Origin: Shewanella electrica
GTDB lineage: Bacteria > Pseudomonadota > Gammaproteobacteria > Enterobacterales > Shewanellaceae
Length of the DNA stretch: 64,000 bases
NCBI RefSeq assembly: GCF_022321485.1
Contig: NZ_JAKOGG010000005.1
Coordinates: forward strand, 186,001 to 250,000
Direction of reading: 5' to 3'
The notes below the pieces were generated by a model. It had not been told where the DNA came from. It did no database searches and was given only the letters and a program-made list of their open reading frames with translations. Below, in pieces: positions 25,831-35,839 of this stretch. Numbering within the stretch: position 1 is the first letter of the stretch; every line of letters begins with the position of its first letter. Position numbers and translations under genes: made by a program.

Positions 25831-27144
25831 ATGAGCAATTTAGACTACTCGTTCGACCAGCAGCATATCTGGCACCCTTATAGTTCTATGCGTTTTCCGA
25901 CACCAACCTTTGGCGTGACGGCGGCGAACGGAGTGAGACTGACACTGGATAGCGGCGAACAGCTGGTGGATGGTACTAGCTCTTGGTGGGCGTGTATTCA
26001 TGGTTACGGCCATGCCGACATCGTGGCGGCAATGCAGCAACAGCTACAGCAACTGAGTCATGTGATGTTTGGTGGCATTACCCATCAGCCTGCTATCGAC
26101 CTGTGCAAACAGCTGTTGGCGTTGGCACCAAATAATCTCACCAAAGTATTTCTGGCCGATTCTGGCTCCATCGCGGTAGAAGTCGCCATGAAGATGGCGC
26201 TGCAATATTGGCAAGGCCGCAGCGCTAACACTAAAAGTAAAATCCTCACCGTGCGCCGTGGTTATCATGGCGATACCTTTGCAGCGATGAGCGTGTGCGA
26301 TCCCACCGAAGGGATGCACAGCATGTTCGGTGCTAACGTGGCCCAGCAACTGTTTGCCCCAGCACCGAAAACGCCATTTGGTGAGCAACTGATTGCCGAT
26401 GACACTGCGGAGCTAGAACAAATGCTAGCCGAGCAGCATCAGCAGATCGCCGCGCTGATTATTGAACCCATCATGCAGGGCGCAGGCGCGATGTGGTTTT
26501 ATAGCGCGGCCTACCTCAAGCGGGTGCGTGAGCTGTGCGATAAGTACCAAGTGCTGCTGATCTTAGATGAAATCGCGACCGGTTTTGGCCGCACTGGTAA
26601 GTTGTTTGCGTGTGAACACGCCGATATTCAGCCCGATATTATGTGCGTGGGTAAAGCGCTGACTGGCGGTTATATCAGCCTAGCGGCAACGCTATGTAGC
26701 GATGAAGTTGCCAGCGGCATCAGTGATTCGCCTGCCGGAGTATTCATGCACGGGCCGACCTTTATGGCCAATCCCCTCGCCTGCGCGGCGGCCAATGCCA
26801 GCTTAACCCTGATCAGCCAAGGCACATGGCAACAACAAGTGGCGGCGATTGAAACACAAATGCAGCGGGAATTGGCGCCAGCAGCAGCGTTTGAGCAGGT
26901 AGTTGCAGTACGGGTGCTTGGTGCCGTGGGGGTTATCGAACTTAATCACACGGTCGATACCGGCAAACTGCAGCAGGAGTTTGTTAAACGCGGCGTGTGG
27001 GTGCGGCCATTTAGCCGCTTTATCTACATCATGCCGCCGTACGTGATTAACAGTGAAGATCTCAGCCAGCTCACCGCCGCCATGGTAGAAGTTGCCAAGC
27101 TGACGCGAGCGCCGACCACATCGCAGTTTATCAGCCACGGCTAA
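25831..27144 (+). CDS. bioA: Adenosylmethionine-8-amino-7-oxononanoate aminotransferase BioA
   Basis: Class III PLP aminotransferase using SAM as amino donor. 437 aa from MSNLDYSFDQQHIWHPYSSM. The first residues HIWHPYSSM are diagnostic of BioA; an earlier GTG adds eleven residues but lies in the promoter gap. The PLP lysine is in DIMCVGKALTGGYISLAAT near residue 270. LILDEIATGFGRTG and GVFMHGPTFMANPLACAAA are family motifs. Divergent from bioB, followed by a terminator. Confidence 0.95.
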   Translation: MSNLDYSFDQQHIWHPYSSMRFPTPTFGVTAANGVRLTLDSGEQLVDGTSSWWACIHGYGHADIVAAMQQQLQQLSHVMFGGITHQPAIDLCKQLLALAPNNLTKVFLADSGSIAVEVAMKMALQYWQGRSANTKSKILTVRRGYHGDTFAAMSVCDPTEGMHSMFGANVAQQLFAPAPKTPFGEQLIADDTAELEQMLAEQHQQIAALIIEPIMQGAGAMWFYSAAYLKRVRELCDKYQVLLILDEIATGFGRTGKLFACEHADIQPDIMCVGKALTGGYISLAATLCSDEVASGISDSPAGVFMHGPTFMANPLACAAANASLTLISQGTWQQQVAAIETQMQRELAPAAAFEQVVAVRVLGAVGVIELNHTVDTGKLQQEFVKRGVWVRPFSRFIYIMPPYVINSEDLSQLTAAMVEVAKLTRAPTTSQFISHG

Positions 27145-27161
27145 TCAGGTTTTGCCCCAAC

Positions 27162-27201
27162 AAATAACGCGCCACAGCATCAAGCTAACGGCGCGTTATT
27201 T
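27162..27201. terminator. Bidirectional terminator between bioA and cobB
   Basis: Perfect 12-bp stem AAATAACGCGCC/GGCGCGTTATTT around a 16-base loop, with A- and T-rich flanks, between convergent genes. Confidence 0.75.
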
Positions 27202-27229
27202 ATCTAATCGCGTTAATTTTATGGCGCAC

Positions 27230-27943
27230 TTACAAGGTGTCGCCTGCTAGAATCCGCTGCACCAACGCAGGCAGCGTCACGCTAGCACTGCCTTGGTAAT
27301 GCGCTTTAAACATACTGTGTTCATCGGCTTCGGCAAGGTTTACCTCAATGGTCATCGCACCATGGTGATTGGCGATATCGACAAAACCAGCCGCCGGATA
27401 AACCGTGCCAGACGTACCGATAGCGATGAACAGATCGCACTCTTCCAACGCATCGTGAATGCGGTCCATGCCGATAGGGATTTCACCAAACCAGACGATA
27501 TGTGGCCGCAGCCGTTGTGCTGGAATACAGCAAGTACAACCGTTATCGGGACCGAAGGGTTCATGTAGCGAGAAAGTTTGCCCAGAACGTGGGCAACGGC
27601 CTTTATTGAGTTCGCCGTGCATATGTAGCAGCTTTTTGCTGCCAGCACGTTCATGCAGGTTATCGACGTTTTGGGTCACGAGCAGCAATTTGCCAGTAAA
27701 TGCTTGTTCAAGCTGGGCTAACGCCTCGTGGGCGGCATTAGGCGTTACGGCAGGATTTTTGAGTTGTTGCCAACGTTCGTTGTAGAAGTTTTCCACCAAT
27801 GCTGGATTACGGGCATAACCTTCTGGCGTCGCCACATCTTCAATACGATGATCTTCCCACAGTCCATTTTGATCGCGAAACGTGCGTAATCCCGACTCTG
27901 CTGAAATGCCCGCGCCAGTGAGCACCACTATGTGCTGATACAT
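27230..27943 (-). CDS. cobB: NAD-dependent protein deacylase CobB (Sir2)
   Basis: Removes acetyl or succinyl groups from protein lysines using NAD+. 237 aa from [29 protein letters not shown]; the GAGIS and TFRD motifs bind [15 protein letters not shown] and the catalytic His of [11 protein letters not shown] are present. A cysteine group (CP, then CTCC) forms the zinc site, and RPHIVWFGE is the usual signature. ATG at 27943 has AGGGG six bases upstream; a TTG two codons earlier is possible. It lies next to TCA-cycle genes, whose enzymes are known acylation targets in other bacteria. Confidence 0.93.
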   Translation of the reverse strand: MYQHIVVLTGAGISAESGLRTFRDQNGLWEDHRIEDVATPEGYARNPALVENFYNERWQQLKNPAVTPNAAHEALAQLEQAFTGKLLLVTQNVDNLHERAGSKKLLHMHGELNKGRCPRSGQTFSLHEPFGPDNGCTCCIPAQRLRPHIVWFGEIPIGMDRIHDALEECDLFIAIGTSGTVYPAAGFVDIANHHGAMTIEVNLAEADEHSMFKAHYQGSASVTLPALVQRILAGDTL

Positions 27944-28204
27944 GCACAACCCCTATGATTTTTTGCCCATACTGCCCAGCGGCAGTTATTTGAACAATAG
28001 TTCCTTGGTATAACCCTACAAAAAATAATGCCAATCCATTTGTTTTCATTGGGATATGCTTCAATAAAATACATTTACGTACAAGATAGAGTCAAAAACA
28101 CTGACTAAGGTTTAAGTTTACCAAAACTGCTCATATAATGAGTTCCAACACCCACTGATGAGCCCATGATCTGCGTAATGGGTTCTGCAATCAAGAGATT
28201 CACC

Positions 28205-28642
28205 ATGACCGATGGAAATCAAGCACTAAAGAAAGCGGGTTTAAAAGTTACCCTGCCACGAATCAAGATTCTGGAATTGATGCAAGAACCAGAAAATCAG
28301 CATATCAGCGCGGAAGACTTATATAAGAAACTGCTAGATATTGGCGAAGAGATTGGTTTGGCGACCGTGTATCGCGTACTGAACCAATTTGACGACGCTG
28401 GCATTGTGTCACGTCATCACTTCGAAAGCGGTAAAGCAGTATTTGAGCTTTCTACCCAAGATCACCATGACCACCTCGTTTGTCTTACTTGCGGTAAAGT
28501 GATCGAGTTTACCGATGAAGTGATTGAACGCCGCCAACATGAAATTGCGGTAAAACATAATATCAAACTGACCAACCACAGCTTGTACCTGTATGGTACT
28601 AGCGCTGATGGTAAATGCGATCACGGTGACGAAGAAGCATAA
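28205..28642 (+). CDS. fur: Ferric uptake regulator Fur
   Basis: Iron-sensing repressor. 145 aa from MTDGNQALKKAGLKVTLPRIKILELMQ; the winged helix contains YRVLNQFDDAGIVSRHHFESGKAVFEL. The regulatory site HHDHLVCLTCGKVIEF gives the zinc/iron ligands. The C-terminus ends SADGKCDHGDEEA. An upstream in-frame ATG at 28166 adds 13 residues without family support. Followed by its own terminator, convergent with the suc operon. Confidence 0.96.
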   Translation: MTDGNQALKKAGLKVTLPRIKILELMQEPENQHISAEDLYKKLLDIGEEIGLATVYRVLNQFDDAGIVSRHHFESGKAVFELSTQDHHDHLVCLTCGKVIEFTDEVIERRQHEIAVKHNIKLTNHSLYLYGTSADGKCDHGDEEA

Positions 28643-28658
28643 GCAGCCACAGTGATAA

Positions 28659-28684
28659 TAAAGCCGACTTAGGTCGGTTTTTTA
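28659..28684 (+). terminator. Rho-independent terminator of fur
   Basis: Stem CCGAC/GTCGG with a short loop followed by six Ts, about 20 bases after the fur stop. Confidence 0.85.
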
Positions 28685-28708
28685 TTGCCTAATCACAGGC
28701 AACCGTGA

Positions 28709-28737
28709 CAAAAAAGGCGCCATCAGGCGCCTTTTGC
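28709..28737 (-). terminator. Rho-independent terminator of the sdh-suc operon
   Basis: AAAAGGCGCC/GGCGCCTTTT stem with the loop ATCA; on the minus strand it is followed by six Ts, right after the sucD stop. Confidence 0.9.
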
Positions 28738-28754
28738 ATCATGAACAGAATGGC

Positions 28755-29627
28755 TTACCAGCCAGTCTTTTCACGCAGTGCTTTACCGATGTCTGCCAGA
28801 GAGCGCACGGTAGTGACTCCGGCAGCTTCCAGTGCGGCAAACTTGTCAGCCGCAGTACCTTTACCACCAGCAATGATAGCGCCAGCGTGGCCCATACGTT
28901 TGCCCGGAGGTGCAGTCACACCGGCGATGTAAGACACCACAGGTTTAGTAACGTTGGCTTTGATATAAGCCGCGGCTTCTTCTTCTGCAGTACCACCGAT
29001 TTCACCGATCATCACGATAGCTTCAGTCGCAGGGTCGTTCTGGAACATTTCCAGTACGTCGATGAAGTTAGTGCCTGGGATTGGGTCACCACCGATACCA
29101 ACACAAGTAGATTGGCCGAAACCTTCGTCAGTAGTTTGTTTTACCGCTTCATAAGTCAGTGTACCTGAACGTGAAACGATACCCACTTTACCCGGTTTGT
29201 GGATGTGACCAGGCATGATACCAATCTTACATTCACCCGGAGTGATAACACCTGGGCAGTTAGGACCGATCATGCGAACGCCAGTTTGCTCCAGCTTCAC
29301 TTTGACCTGCAGCATATCCAGTGTTGGGATACCTTCAGTGATACATACAACCAACTGAATGCCGCTGTCGATCGCTTCCAGAATCGCATCTTTACAGAAA
29401 GGTGCTGGCACATAGATAACAGATGCAGTCGCACCAGTTTCAGCTACGGCGTCTTTTACAGTGTTAAACACTGGCAGACCTAAGTGAGTGGTACCGCCTT
29501 TACCTGGCGATACACCGCCAACCAGTTGTGTACCGTAAGCCAAAGCTTGCTCGGAGTGGAATGTACCTTGTCCGCCAGTAAAACCCTGACAGATGACCTT
29601 GGTATCTTTATTGATTAATACAGACAT
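28755..29627 (-). CDS. sucD: Succinyl-CoA synthetase alpha subunit SucD
   Basis: Forms the CoA-binding and phospho-histidine subunit of succinyl-CoA synthetase (substrate-level phosphorylation in the TCA cycle). 290 aa starting [32 protein letters not shown]. The phosphorylated histidine lies in [25 protein letters not shown] near residue 246; [10 protein letters not shown] and MIGEIGG are conserved. The ATG overlaps the sucC stop by one base. Last gene of sdhCDAB-sucABCD. Confidence 0.97.
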   Translation of the reverse strand: MSVLINKDTKVICQGFTGGQGTFHSEQALAYGTQLVGGVSPGKGGTTHLGLPVFNTVKDAVAETGATASVIYVPAPFCKDAILEAIDSGIQLVVCITEGIPTLDMLQVKVKLEQTGVRMIGPNCPGVITPGECKIGIMPGHIHKPGKVGIVSRSGTLTYEAVKQTTDEGFGQSTCVGIGGDPIPGTNFIDVLEMFQNDPATEAIVMIGEIGGTAEEEAAAYIKANVTKPVVSYIAGVTAPPGKRMGHAGAIIAGGKGTAADKFAALEAAGVTTVRSLADIGKALREKTGW

Positions 29628-30793
29628 TATTTGCCCTCCGCAGCTTTTACTACTTGCTGCGCTGCGTCAGTCAAGCTGCTCGCAGCAATGATATCCAGAC
29701 CAGACTCCGCCAGTACTTTTGCGCCCAGTTCGGCGTTAGTACCTTCCAGACGTACCACTACTGGTACCGCCACACCCACTTCTTTCACAGCACCGATGAT
29801 ACCTTCAGCGATCATATCACAACGCACGATACCACCGAAAATGTTCACCAATACCGCTTTTACATTCTTGTCAGACAGAATGATTTTGAACGCTTCAGAT
29901 ACACGCTCTTTAGTCGCGCCGCCGCCTACGTCCAAGAAGTTAGCTGGTTTGCCACCATGCAGGTTTACGATGTCCATAGTACCCATCGCCAGACCAGCAC
30001 CGTTCACCATACAACCTACGTTACCGTCCAGCGCAACGTAGTTCAGTTCGAACTTAGCCGCGTGCGCTTCACGTGGGTCATCTTGTGAAGGATCGTGCAT
30101 GTCTTTGATTTTTGGCTGACGGAACAAGGCGTTGCTATCAACACCAATTTTGCCGTCCAAGCAATGCAGGTTGCCTTCAGTGGTGATCACTAATGGGTTG
30201 ATTTCCAATAGAGCAAAATCATGTTCGAGGAACATGTTAGCTAAGCCCATGAAGATCTTAGTGAACTGTTTGATTTGGTTAGCGTTCAAACCCAGTTTGA
30301 AACCGAGGTCACGACCTTGGAAAGGTTGTGGGCCGGTGATTGGGTCGATAATCGCTTTGTGGATCAGCTCTGGGGTTTCTTCGGCGACTTTCTCAATCTC
30401 AACGCCACCTTCGGTAGATGCCATAAACACTACGCGACGGCTACCACGGTCTACAACAGCGCCCAGATACAGTTCGTTAGCGATATCGGTGCAGCTTTCT
30501 ACCAAAATTTTAGCAACTGGTTGGCCTTTTTCGTCAGTCTGGTAAGTCACCAGATTTTTGCCTAACCATTTTTCAGCGAAAGCGCGGATCTCTTCTTTAT
30601 CACTGGTTACTTTAACGCCACCGGCTTTACCGCGGCCACCAGCGTGTACCTGACACTTAACAACCCAAGTGTCGCCACCGATGCGGCCAGCCGCTTCTAC
30701 AGCTTCTTGAGCTGTGTCGCAAGCGTAGCCTTCTGAAACTGGCAAACCGTATTCTGCAAATAAGGCTTTTGCCTGATACTCATGCAAATTCAT
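29627..30793 (-). CDS. sucC: Succinyl-CoA synthetase beta subunit SucC
   Basis: Nucleotide-binding subunit of succinyl-CoA synthetase. 388 aa starting [22 protein letters not shown], an ATP-grasp fold ([17 protein letters not shown] near residue 45; [11 protein letters not shown] near residue 195). The C-terminal part contains [17 protein letters not shown]. Followed at once by sucD; preceded by a short hairpin between sucB and sucC. Confidence 0.97.
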   Translation of the reverse strand: MNLHEYQAKALFAEYGLPVSEGYACDTAQEAVEAAGRIGGDTWVVKCQVHAGGRGKAGGVKVTSDKEEIRAFAEKWLGKNLVTYQTDEKGQPVAKILVESCTDIANELYLGAVVDRGSRRVVFMASTEGGVEIEKVAEETPELIHKAIIDPITGPQPFQGRDLGFKLGLNANQIKQFTKIFMGLANMFLEHDFALLEINPLVITTEGNLHCLDGKIGVDSNALFRQPKIKDMHDPSQDDPREAHAAKFELNYVALDGNVGCMVNGAGLAMGTMDIVNLHGGKPANFLDVGGGATKERVSEAFKIILSDKNVKAVLVNIFGGIVRCDMIAEGIIGAVKEVGVAVPVVVRLEGTNAELGAKVLAESGLDIIAASSLTDAAQQVVKAAEGK

Positions 30794-30826
30794 GATTGAT
30801 TATCCGTAAACTACGTTTTTGGACAA

Positions 30827-30850
30827 ACTGGCCCTCACCCGAAGGCCAGT
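30827..30850 (-). repeat. Intercistronic hairpin between sucB and sucC
   Basis: ACTGGCC/GGCCAGT stem with a ten-base loop in the 79-base gap. No T run, so it more likely affects mRNA processing or stability than termination. Confidence 0.6.
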
Positions 30851-30872
30851 CACGAGGAATAGCTTGCTGCCC

Positions 30873-32072
30873 TTACAGGTCCAGCAGCAAGCGAGTTGGG
30901 TCTTCAAGTAGATCACGAATGGTCACCAAGAAGCCCACTGATTCACGACCATCAATAATGCGGTGATCGTATGACAGAGCTAAATACATCATTGGCTGGA
31001 TTTCGACCTGGCCGTTGACCGCCATTGGACGATCTTTAATGGCGTGCATGCCTAAAATGGCACTTTGTGGCAGGTTGAGAATCGGAGTGGACATCAAAGA
31101 GCCAAACACCCCGCCGTTGGTTACTGTGAAGTTACCGCCAGTCATGTCTTCCACGGTCAGCTTGCCATCACGGCCTTTGATGGCCAGTTCGCGAATGGCT
31201 TTTTCCATGTCCGCTAATGTCATGGTATCGGTGTCACGCAGTACTGGAGTTACCAGACCACGTGGAGTAGATACGGCGATACTTACGTCGAAATAGTTGT
31301 GGTAAACCAGATCGTTACCATCAAGAGAAGCGTTCACTTCTGGGTAGCGTTTCAACGCTTCAGTCACGGCTTTCACGTAGAAAGACATGAAGCCCAAACG
31401 GATGCCGTGTTTCTTCTCAAACTCATCTTGATACTTCTTACGAATGTCCATGATTGGTTTCATGTTCACTTCGTTGAAAGTGGTCAACATCGCGGTTGAG
31501 TTTTTCGCTTCCAACAGCCGGGTAGCAATGGTTTTACGCAGACGAGTCATTGGAACGCGTTTTTCACTACGTTCACCGCTCAGCGCCACTGGCGCAGGAG
31601 CCGCTGAGGCTGCTGGTTTTCCGGCAGATTTTACAAACGCTTCCACGTCTTCTTTAGTGATGCGGCCACCTACGCCAGTGCCTTTGATTTTGCTGGCATC
31701 AACGTTGTGCTCTGCCACCAAACGGCGCACTGATGGGCTTAAAGCATCGTTGCTTTCAGTCGATGCTTCGGCAGCTTCCGCTTTAGGTGCGGCGGCTTCT
31801 GCTTGCTCTTTAGAGACTTCTTGTCCTACAACGGCACCAGCAACAAAATGAGCAATCACTTGCTCGCCCAAGACGGTATCACCTTCTTGGAACAGCAGTT
31901 CGCTGATTGAGCCATCTTCTGGCGCAACCACTTCCAACACCACTTTGTCAGTTTCAATATCCACCAGGTTCTGATCGCGTGTAACAGCCTCTCCTGGCTT
32001 AACATGCCAAGTGGCGATAGTTGCATCCGCTACCGATTCTGGCAGTACAGGTACCTTGATTTCGATACTCAT
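30873..32072 (-). CDS. sucB: Dihydrolipoyl succinyltransferase SucB (E2 of 2-oxoglutarate dehydrogenase)
   Basis: Transfers succinyl from the lipoyl arm to CoA. 399 aa. It has one N-terminal lipoyl domain with [11 protein letters not shown] (lipoylated Lys near 43), then an Ala/Glu-rich linker. The E3-binding domain follows ([23 protein letters not shown] near 108), and the catalytic domain ends with [15 protein letters not shown] carrying the active His and Asp. Typical length. Thirty bases after sucA. Confidence 0.96.
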   Translation of the reverse strand: MSIEIKVPVLPESVADATIATWHVKPGEAVTRDQNLVDIETDKVVLEVVAPEDGSISELLFQEGDTVLGEQVIAHFVAGAVVGQEVSKEQAEAAAPKAEAAEASTESNDALSPSVRRLVAEHNVDASKIKGTGVGGRITKEDVEAFVKSAGKPAASAAPAPVALSGERSEKRVPMTRLRKTIATRLLEAKNSTAMLTTFNEVNMKPIMDIRKKYQDEFEKKHGIRLGFMSFYVKAVTEALKRYPEVNASLDGNDLVYHNYFDVSIAVSTPRGLVTPVLRDTDTMTLADMEKAIRELAIKGRDGKLTVEDMTGGNFTVTNGGVFGSLMSTPILNLPQSAILGMHAIKDRPMAVNGQVEIQPMMYLALSYDHRIIDGRESVGFLVTIRDLLEDPTRLLLDL

Positions 32073-32102
32073 GGAAAGCTTTCCTTTTATAAAAATTTAT
32101 TA

Positions 32103-34925
32103 CTACAGTTTTAATGCGCTTGCGATCAGAGATTCCTGTTGGCGCGCGTGTAATTCTGGATACCCACAAGCTGGTGCGGCAGAGGCTTCTCTACCGGCAT
32201 AACTCAGTTGGGCACCTTGAGGAATAGAGCTCCAGAAATGGTGTTGGCTGCAATACCAAGCGCCTTGGTTCTGAGGTTCTTCCTGACACCAAACGAAATC
32301 AGTTACATGCTGATAATCAGCGAGCACTGCGTTTAATTCCTCATGTGGGAATGGATACAGTTGCTCAATACGCACAATGGCTACGTTGTCGATATTTTCT
32401 TTGCGGCGGCGATCTAACAGGTCGTAGTAAACCTTACCGCTACAGAACACCACGCGATCCACTTTGCTAGCATCGAGTGTGTCCACTTCACCAATCACAT
32501 TACGGAATCCACCTTCTGCCAGCTCTTCCAGTGAAGACACTGCCATTGGATGGCGCAGCAACGATTTAGGTGACATCACCACCAGCGGACGACGCATAGG
32601 ACGCACCACTTGGCGGCGCAGCATGTGGTAAACCTGTGCAGGTGTTGAAGGAATACACACTTGCATATTGTGGTTAGCACACAGTTGTAGGAAACGTTCC
32701 AAACGCGCCGATGAGTGTTCTGGGCCTTGGCCTTCATAGCCATGAGGCAGCAACATGGTCAAACCGCACAAACGGCCCCATTTCTGCTCACCTGATGACA
32801 AGAATTGGTCAATCACGACTTGGGCGCAGTTAGCAAAGTCACCAAATTGCGCTTCCCAAATGGTTAAACCGGCTGGCTCGGCGGTAGCGTAACCATATTC
32901 AAAAGCCAATACTGACGCTTCAGACAATACTGAGTCATTGATATCAAATGGCCCTTCTTTGTCGGCCACATGGCGCAATGGCAAGTAGGTAGTGCCATCT
33001 TTTTGGTTATGCAATACCGCGTGACGGTGGAAGAAAGTGCCGCGACCAGAGTCTTGACCAGTGATACGCACCCGTTTTTTGGTTTCCAAAATCGTGGCGT
33101 AAGCCAGCATTTCAGCAAAGCCCCAGTCGAGCAGTTTCTCGCCTTTGGCCATAGCATCACGGTCGTTGTAAATCTTGGCAACACGGCTTTGCAACTGATG
33201 AGTTTCTGGGACATAACTGACTTTAGCCGCCAACTCTTTCAGATGGTCTAAGCCAATTGCAGACTCATATTGCTCATCCCACTCGCGGTTGAGATACGGG
33301 GTCCAATCCACGGTGTGCAGCGTCATTGGACGCCACTCTTTCACTACGCAATCACCTTTATCTAAAGCATCGCGGTAGTCGTTGACCATGCCAGTAATAT
33401 CTTCAGCAGACAGCGATTGCTCTGCAACCAAACGATCAGCGTAGATTTTACGAGTGGTCGGATGTTTTTTGATTTTGCCGTACATCACTGGCTGAGTTGC
33501 ACTTGGCTCGTCAGCTTCGTTATGGCCGTGACGGCGATAACATACCAGCTCAACAACAACATCACGTTTGAAGGTGTTGCGATAGTCCACCGCCAGTTGC
33601 GAGATAAAGGCAACCGCTTCAGGATCATCACCATTCACGTGGAAGATAGGCGCCTGTACCATCTTGGCGATATCGGTACAGTATTCTGTTGAACGGGTAT
33701 CATGATGATTTGAGGTAGTGAAACCAACTTGGTTGTTCACTACGATACGAATCGAACCGCCCACTTTAAAGGCGCGGGTTTGTGACATGTTGAAGGTTTC
33801 TTGCACGATACCTTGACCAGCAATGGCCGAGTCACCATGAATGGTAATTGGCATTACCTGCAAGCCATCATCACTGCCACGGCGGTCAAGACGAGCACGT
33901 ACAGAGCCCATCACCACAGGGTTAACAATCTCAAGGTGTGATGGGTTAAAGGCGAGTGCCAGATGCACATTGCCGCCTGGTGTTTCGAAATCTGAGGAGA
34001 AACCTTGGTGGTATTTAACGTCGCCAGAGCCTAAACCGTCTTCGTGGTGTTTACCGGCGAATTCGTCAAACAGCTCTGCTGGGCGTTTACCAAGGACGTT
34101 GACCAGTACGTTCAAGCGACCACGGTGGGCCATACCAATCACAATCTCTTTAGTACCGGCTTCACCACTGCGATAGATGATTTCGCGCAGCATAGGTACT
34201 AGAGAATCACCACCTTCGAGGGAGAAACGTTTCGCACCGGGAAACTTTGCACCAAGATATTTTTCCATCCCTTCAGCGGCGTTAAGGCCTTCCAGCAAGC
34301 GGCTTTTCACGTCCTTGCTATAAGCTGCGCGCCCCAAAGTGGGTTCTAATCTTTGTTGGATCCAGCGCTTCTCTTCAGTGTCGGTAATGTGCATATACTC
34401 GGCACCGATAGATTCGGTATAGGTGGCTTTCAGCGCTTTGACCAACTCTTTGAGTTTCATGGTGCCGTTGCCATAAGCAAACGACCCCGTATTAAACTCA
34501 CGATCCATATCTTCAGCGGTTAAGCCGTGGAACGCTGGGTCCAACTCGGCCACTGCATCACGCTTCCACAGTGCCAATGGATCCAGATTAGCATTTTGAT
34601 GACCACGGAAACGATACGCATTGATCAGCTGCAATACTTTAACTTGCTTAGCGTCAAGCTCTGGGTCACTTACGCGCCCTGTCGTCTTAGTACGACTGTC
34701 CTGCGCCAAAGAACGAAAATAATCGCGGATCTTTGAATGAGCGGGCTCTGGAGAGTGGGTATCGTTACCATCTACTGGAGGGAGATTATCAAAGACGGCA
34801 CGCCAGTCGTCAGAGACTGCACTGGGGTCTTCTTGATAGGCTTCATACATCTCTTCTACATAGGTCGAGTTCGCGCCACTTAAGTGGGACGATTCGAGCC
34901 AAGCTTTCATGATGCCTTGGTGCAT
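32103..34925 (-). CDS. sucA: 2-oxoglutarate dehydrogenase E1 component SucA
   Basis: Thiamine-diphosphate enzyme decarboxylating 2-oxoglutarate. 940 aa from MHQGIMKAWLESSHLSGANSTYVEE; the ATG at 34925 follows AAAGGA, while the longer frame adds five residues. Motifs: IGMAHRGRLNVLVNVLGK near residue 260, the GDSAIAGQG ThDP-binding start followed by VNNQVGFTT, and RRHGHNEADEP. The C-terminal transketolase-like half contains LLPHGYEGQGPEHSSARLERFLQ. Preceded by a 195-base gap from sdhB holding a strong hairpin. Confidence 0.97.
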   Translation of the reverse strand: MHQGIMKAWLESSHLSGANSTYVEEMYEAYQEDPSAVSDDWRAVFDNLPPVDGNDTHSPEPAHSKIRDYFRSLAQDSRTKTTGRVSDPELDAKQVKVLQLINAYRFRGHQNANLDPLALWKRDAVAELDPAFHGLTAEDMDREFNTGSFAYGNGTMKLKELVKALKATYTESIGAEYMHITDTEEKRWIQQRLEPTLGRAAYSKDVKSRLLEGLNAAEGMEKYLGAKFPGAKRFSLEGGDSLVPMLREIIYRSGEAGTKEIVIGMAHRGRLNVLVNVLGKRPAELFDEFAGKHHEDGLGSGDVKYHQGFSSDFETPGGNVHLALAFNPSHLEIVNPVVMGSVRARLDRRGSDDGLQVMPITIHGDSAIAGQGIVQETFNMSQTRAFKVGGSIRIVVNNQVGFTTSNHHDTRSTEYCTDIAKMVQAPIFHVNGDDPEAVAFISQLAVDYRNTFKRDVVVELVCYRRHGHNEADEPSATQPVMYGKIKKHPTTRKIYADRLVAEQSLSAEDITGMVNDYRDALDKGDCVVKEWRPMTLHTVDWTPYLNREWDEQYESAIGLDHLKELAAKVSYVPETHQLQSRVAKIYNDRDAMAKGEKLLDWGFAEMLAYATILETKKRVRITGQDSGRGTFFHRHAVLHNQKDGTTYLPLRHVADKEGPFDINDSVLSEASVLAFEYGYATAEPAGLTIWEAQFGDFANCAQVVIDQFLSSGEQKWGRLCGLTMLLPHGYEGQGPEHSSARLERFLQLCANHNMQVCIPSTPAQVYHMLRRQVVRPMRRPLVVMSPKSLLRHPMAVSSLEELAEGGFRNVIGEVDTLDASKVDRVVFCSGKVYYDLLDRRRKENIDNVAIVRIEQLYPFPHEELNAVLADYQHVTDFVWCQEEPQNQGAWYCSQHHFWSSIPQGAQLSYAGREASAAPACGYPELHARQQESLIASALKL

Positions 34926-35042
34926 GTTTATTCCTTTCAATCTTGGTATATGTGCATCACTACTTCAACGTTACGTTGAATCTTGACCACATGAATTTAA
35001 TTCCATTTCCTGCGGTCAGTATGTCGTCCGTTACACACGAAA

Positions 35043-35077
35043 GAGAGTCACTTTCTGCACATGAGAAAGTGACTCTC
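35043..35077. repeat. Perfect 14-bp hairpin between sdhB and sucA
   Basis: GAGAGTCACTTTCT and AGAAAGTGACTCTC pair perfectly around a seven-base loop. On the minus strand only a short TTTCG follows, so it may be a partial terminator, an RNase-stabilising end or a regulatory hairpin between sdh and suc. Confidence 0.75.
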
Positions 35078-35120
35078 GCACGAGCTAGTTCATTATGTAT
35101 GATTGCTCGCCGTCTTGCAT

Positions 35121-35828
35121 TTATACCGCCCGATTCAACAGCATAGATTTGATGTGACCAATAGCCTTGGTAGGGTTAAGACCTTTAGGACATACATCTA
35201 CGCAGTTCATAATGCCGTGGCAGCGGAATACGCTGTAGGCATCATCCAGTCCATCCAAACGCTCTTCTGTAGCGGTATCGCGGCTATCAATCAAGAAGCG
35301 ATACGCATGCAACAAGCCGCTAGGACCGACGAATTTATCGGGATTCCACCAAAATGATGGACAAGCAGTTGAACAACAAGCACACATAATACATTCGTAA
35401 AGACCGTCTAAATGAGCCCGTTCTTCTGGCGACTGTAAGTGTTCGCGCGCTGGTTGCTTGTCATCATTGATCAAGTAAGGTTTGATTTTTTCGTACTGTT
35501 TGTAGAACTGTGACAGATCCACAATCAAGTCGCGTACTACTGGCATCCCAGGCAATGGGCGAATTTCGAGCTTTTTGCCTTTAAAAGTCGATACCGGCGT
35601 AATACAAGCCAAACCGTTTTTACCGTTCATGTTCATACCGTCGGAACCACACACACCTTCGCGACATGAGCGACGGAATGCAAGCGACGGATCTTGTTCT
35701 TTCAATCTGATGAGAACATCAAGCATCATCATGTCAGAACCGTCAGGAATTTCCAGTTGGTAATCCTTCATGTACGGCTTTTTGTCTACATCAGGATTAT
35801 AGCGATATATCGCAATATCTAGTTTCAT
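35121..35828 (-). CDS. sdhB: Succinate dehydrogenase iron-sulfur subunit SdhB
   Basis: Electron-transfer subunit of complex II. 235 aa. [2Fe-2S] site CREGVCGSDGMNMNGKNGLAC near residue 55. The [4Fe-4S] and [3Fe-4S] sites are CIMCACCSTACPSFWWN near residue 148 and CHGIMNCVDVCPKGLNP near residue 205. Eleven bases after sdhA. Confidence 0.97.
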   Translation of the reverse strand: MKLDIAIYRYNPDVDKKPYMKDYQLEIPDGSDMMMLDVLIRLKEQDPSLAFRRSCREGVCGSDGMNMNGKNGLACITPVSTFKGKKLEIRPLPGMPVVRDLIVDLSQFYKQYEKIKPYLINDDKQPAREHLQSPEERAHLDGLYECIMCACCSTACPSFWWNPDKFVGPSGLLHAYRFLIDSRDTATEERLDGLDDAYSVFRCHGIMNCVDVCPKGLNPTKAIGHIKSMLLNRAV

Positions 35829-35839
35829 GTCGCAGCTCC

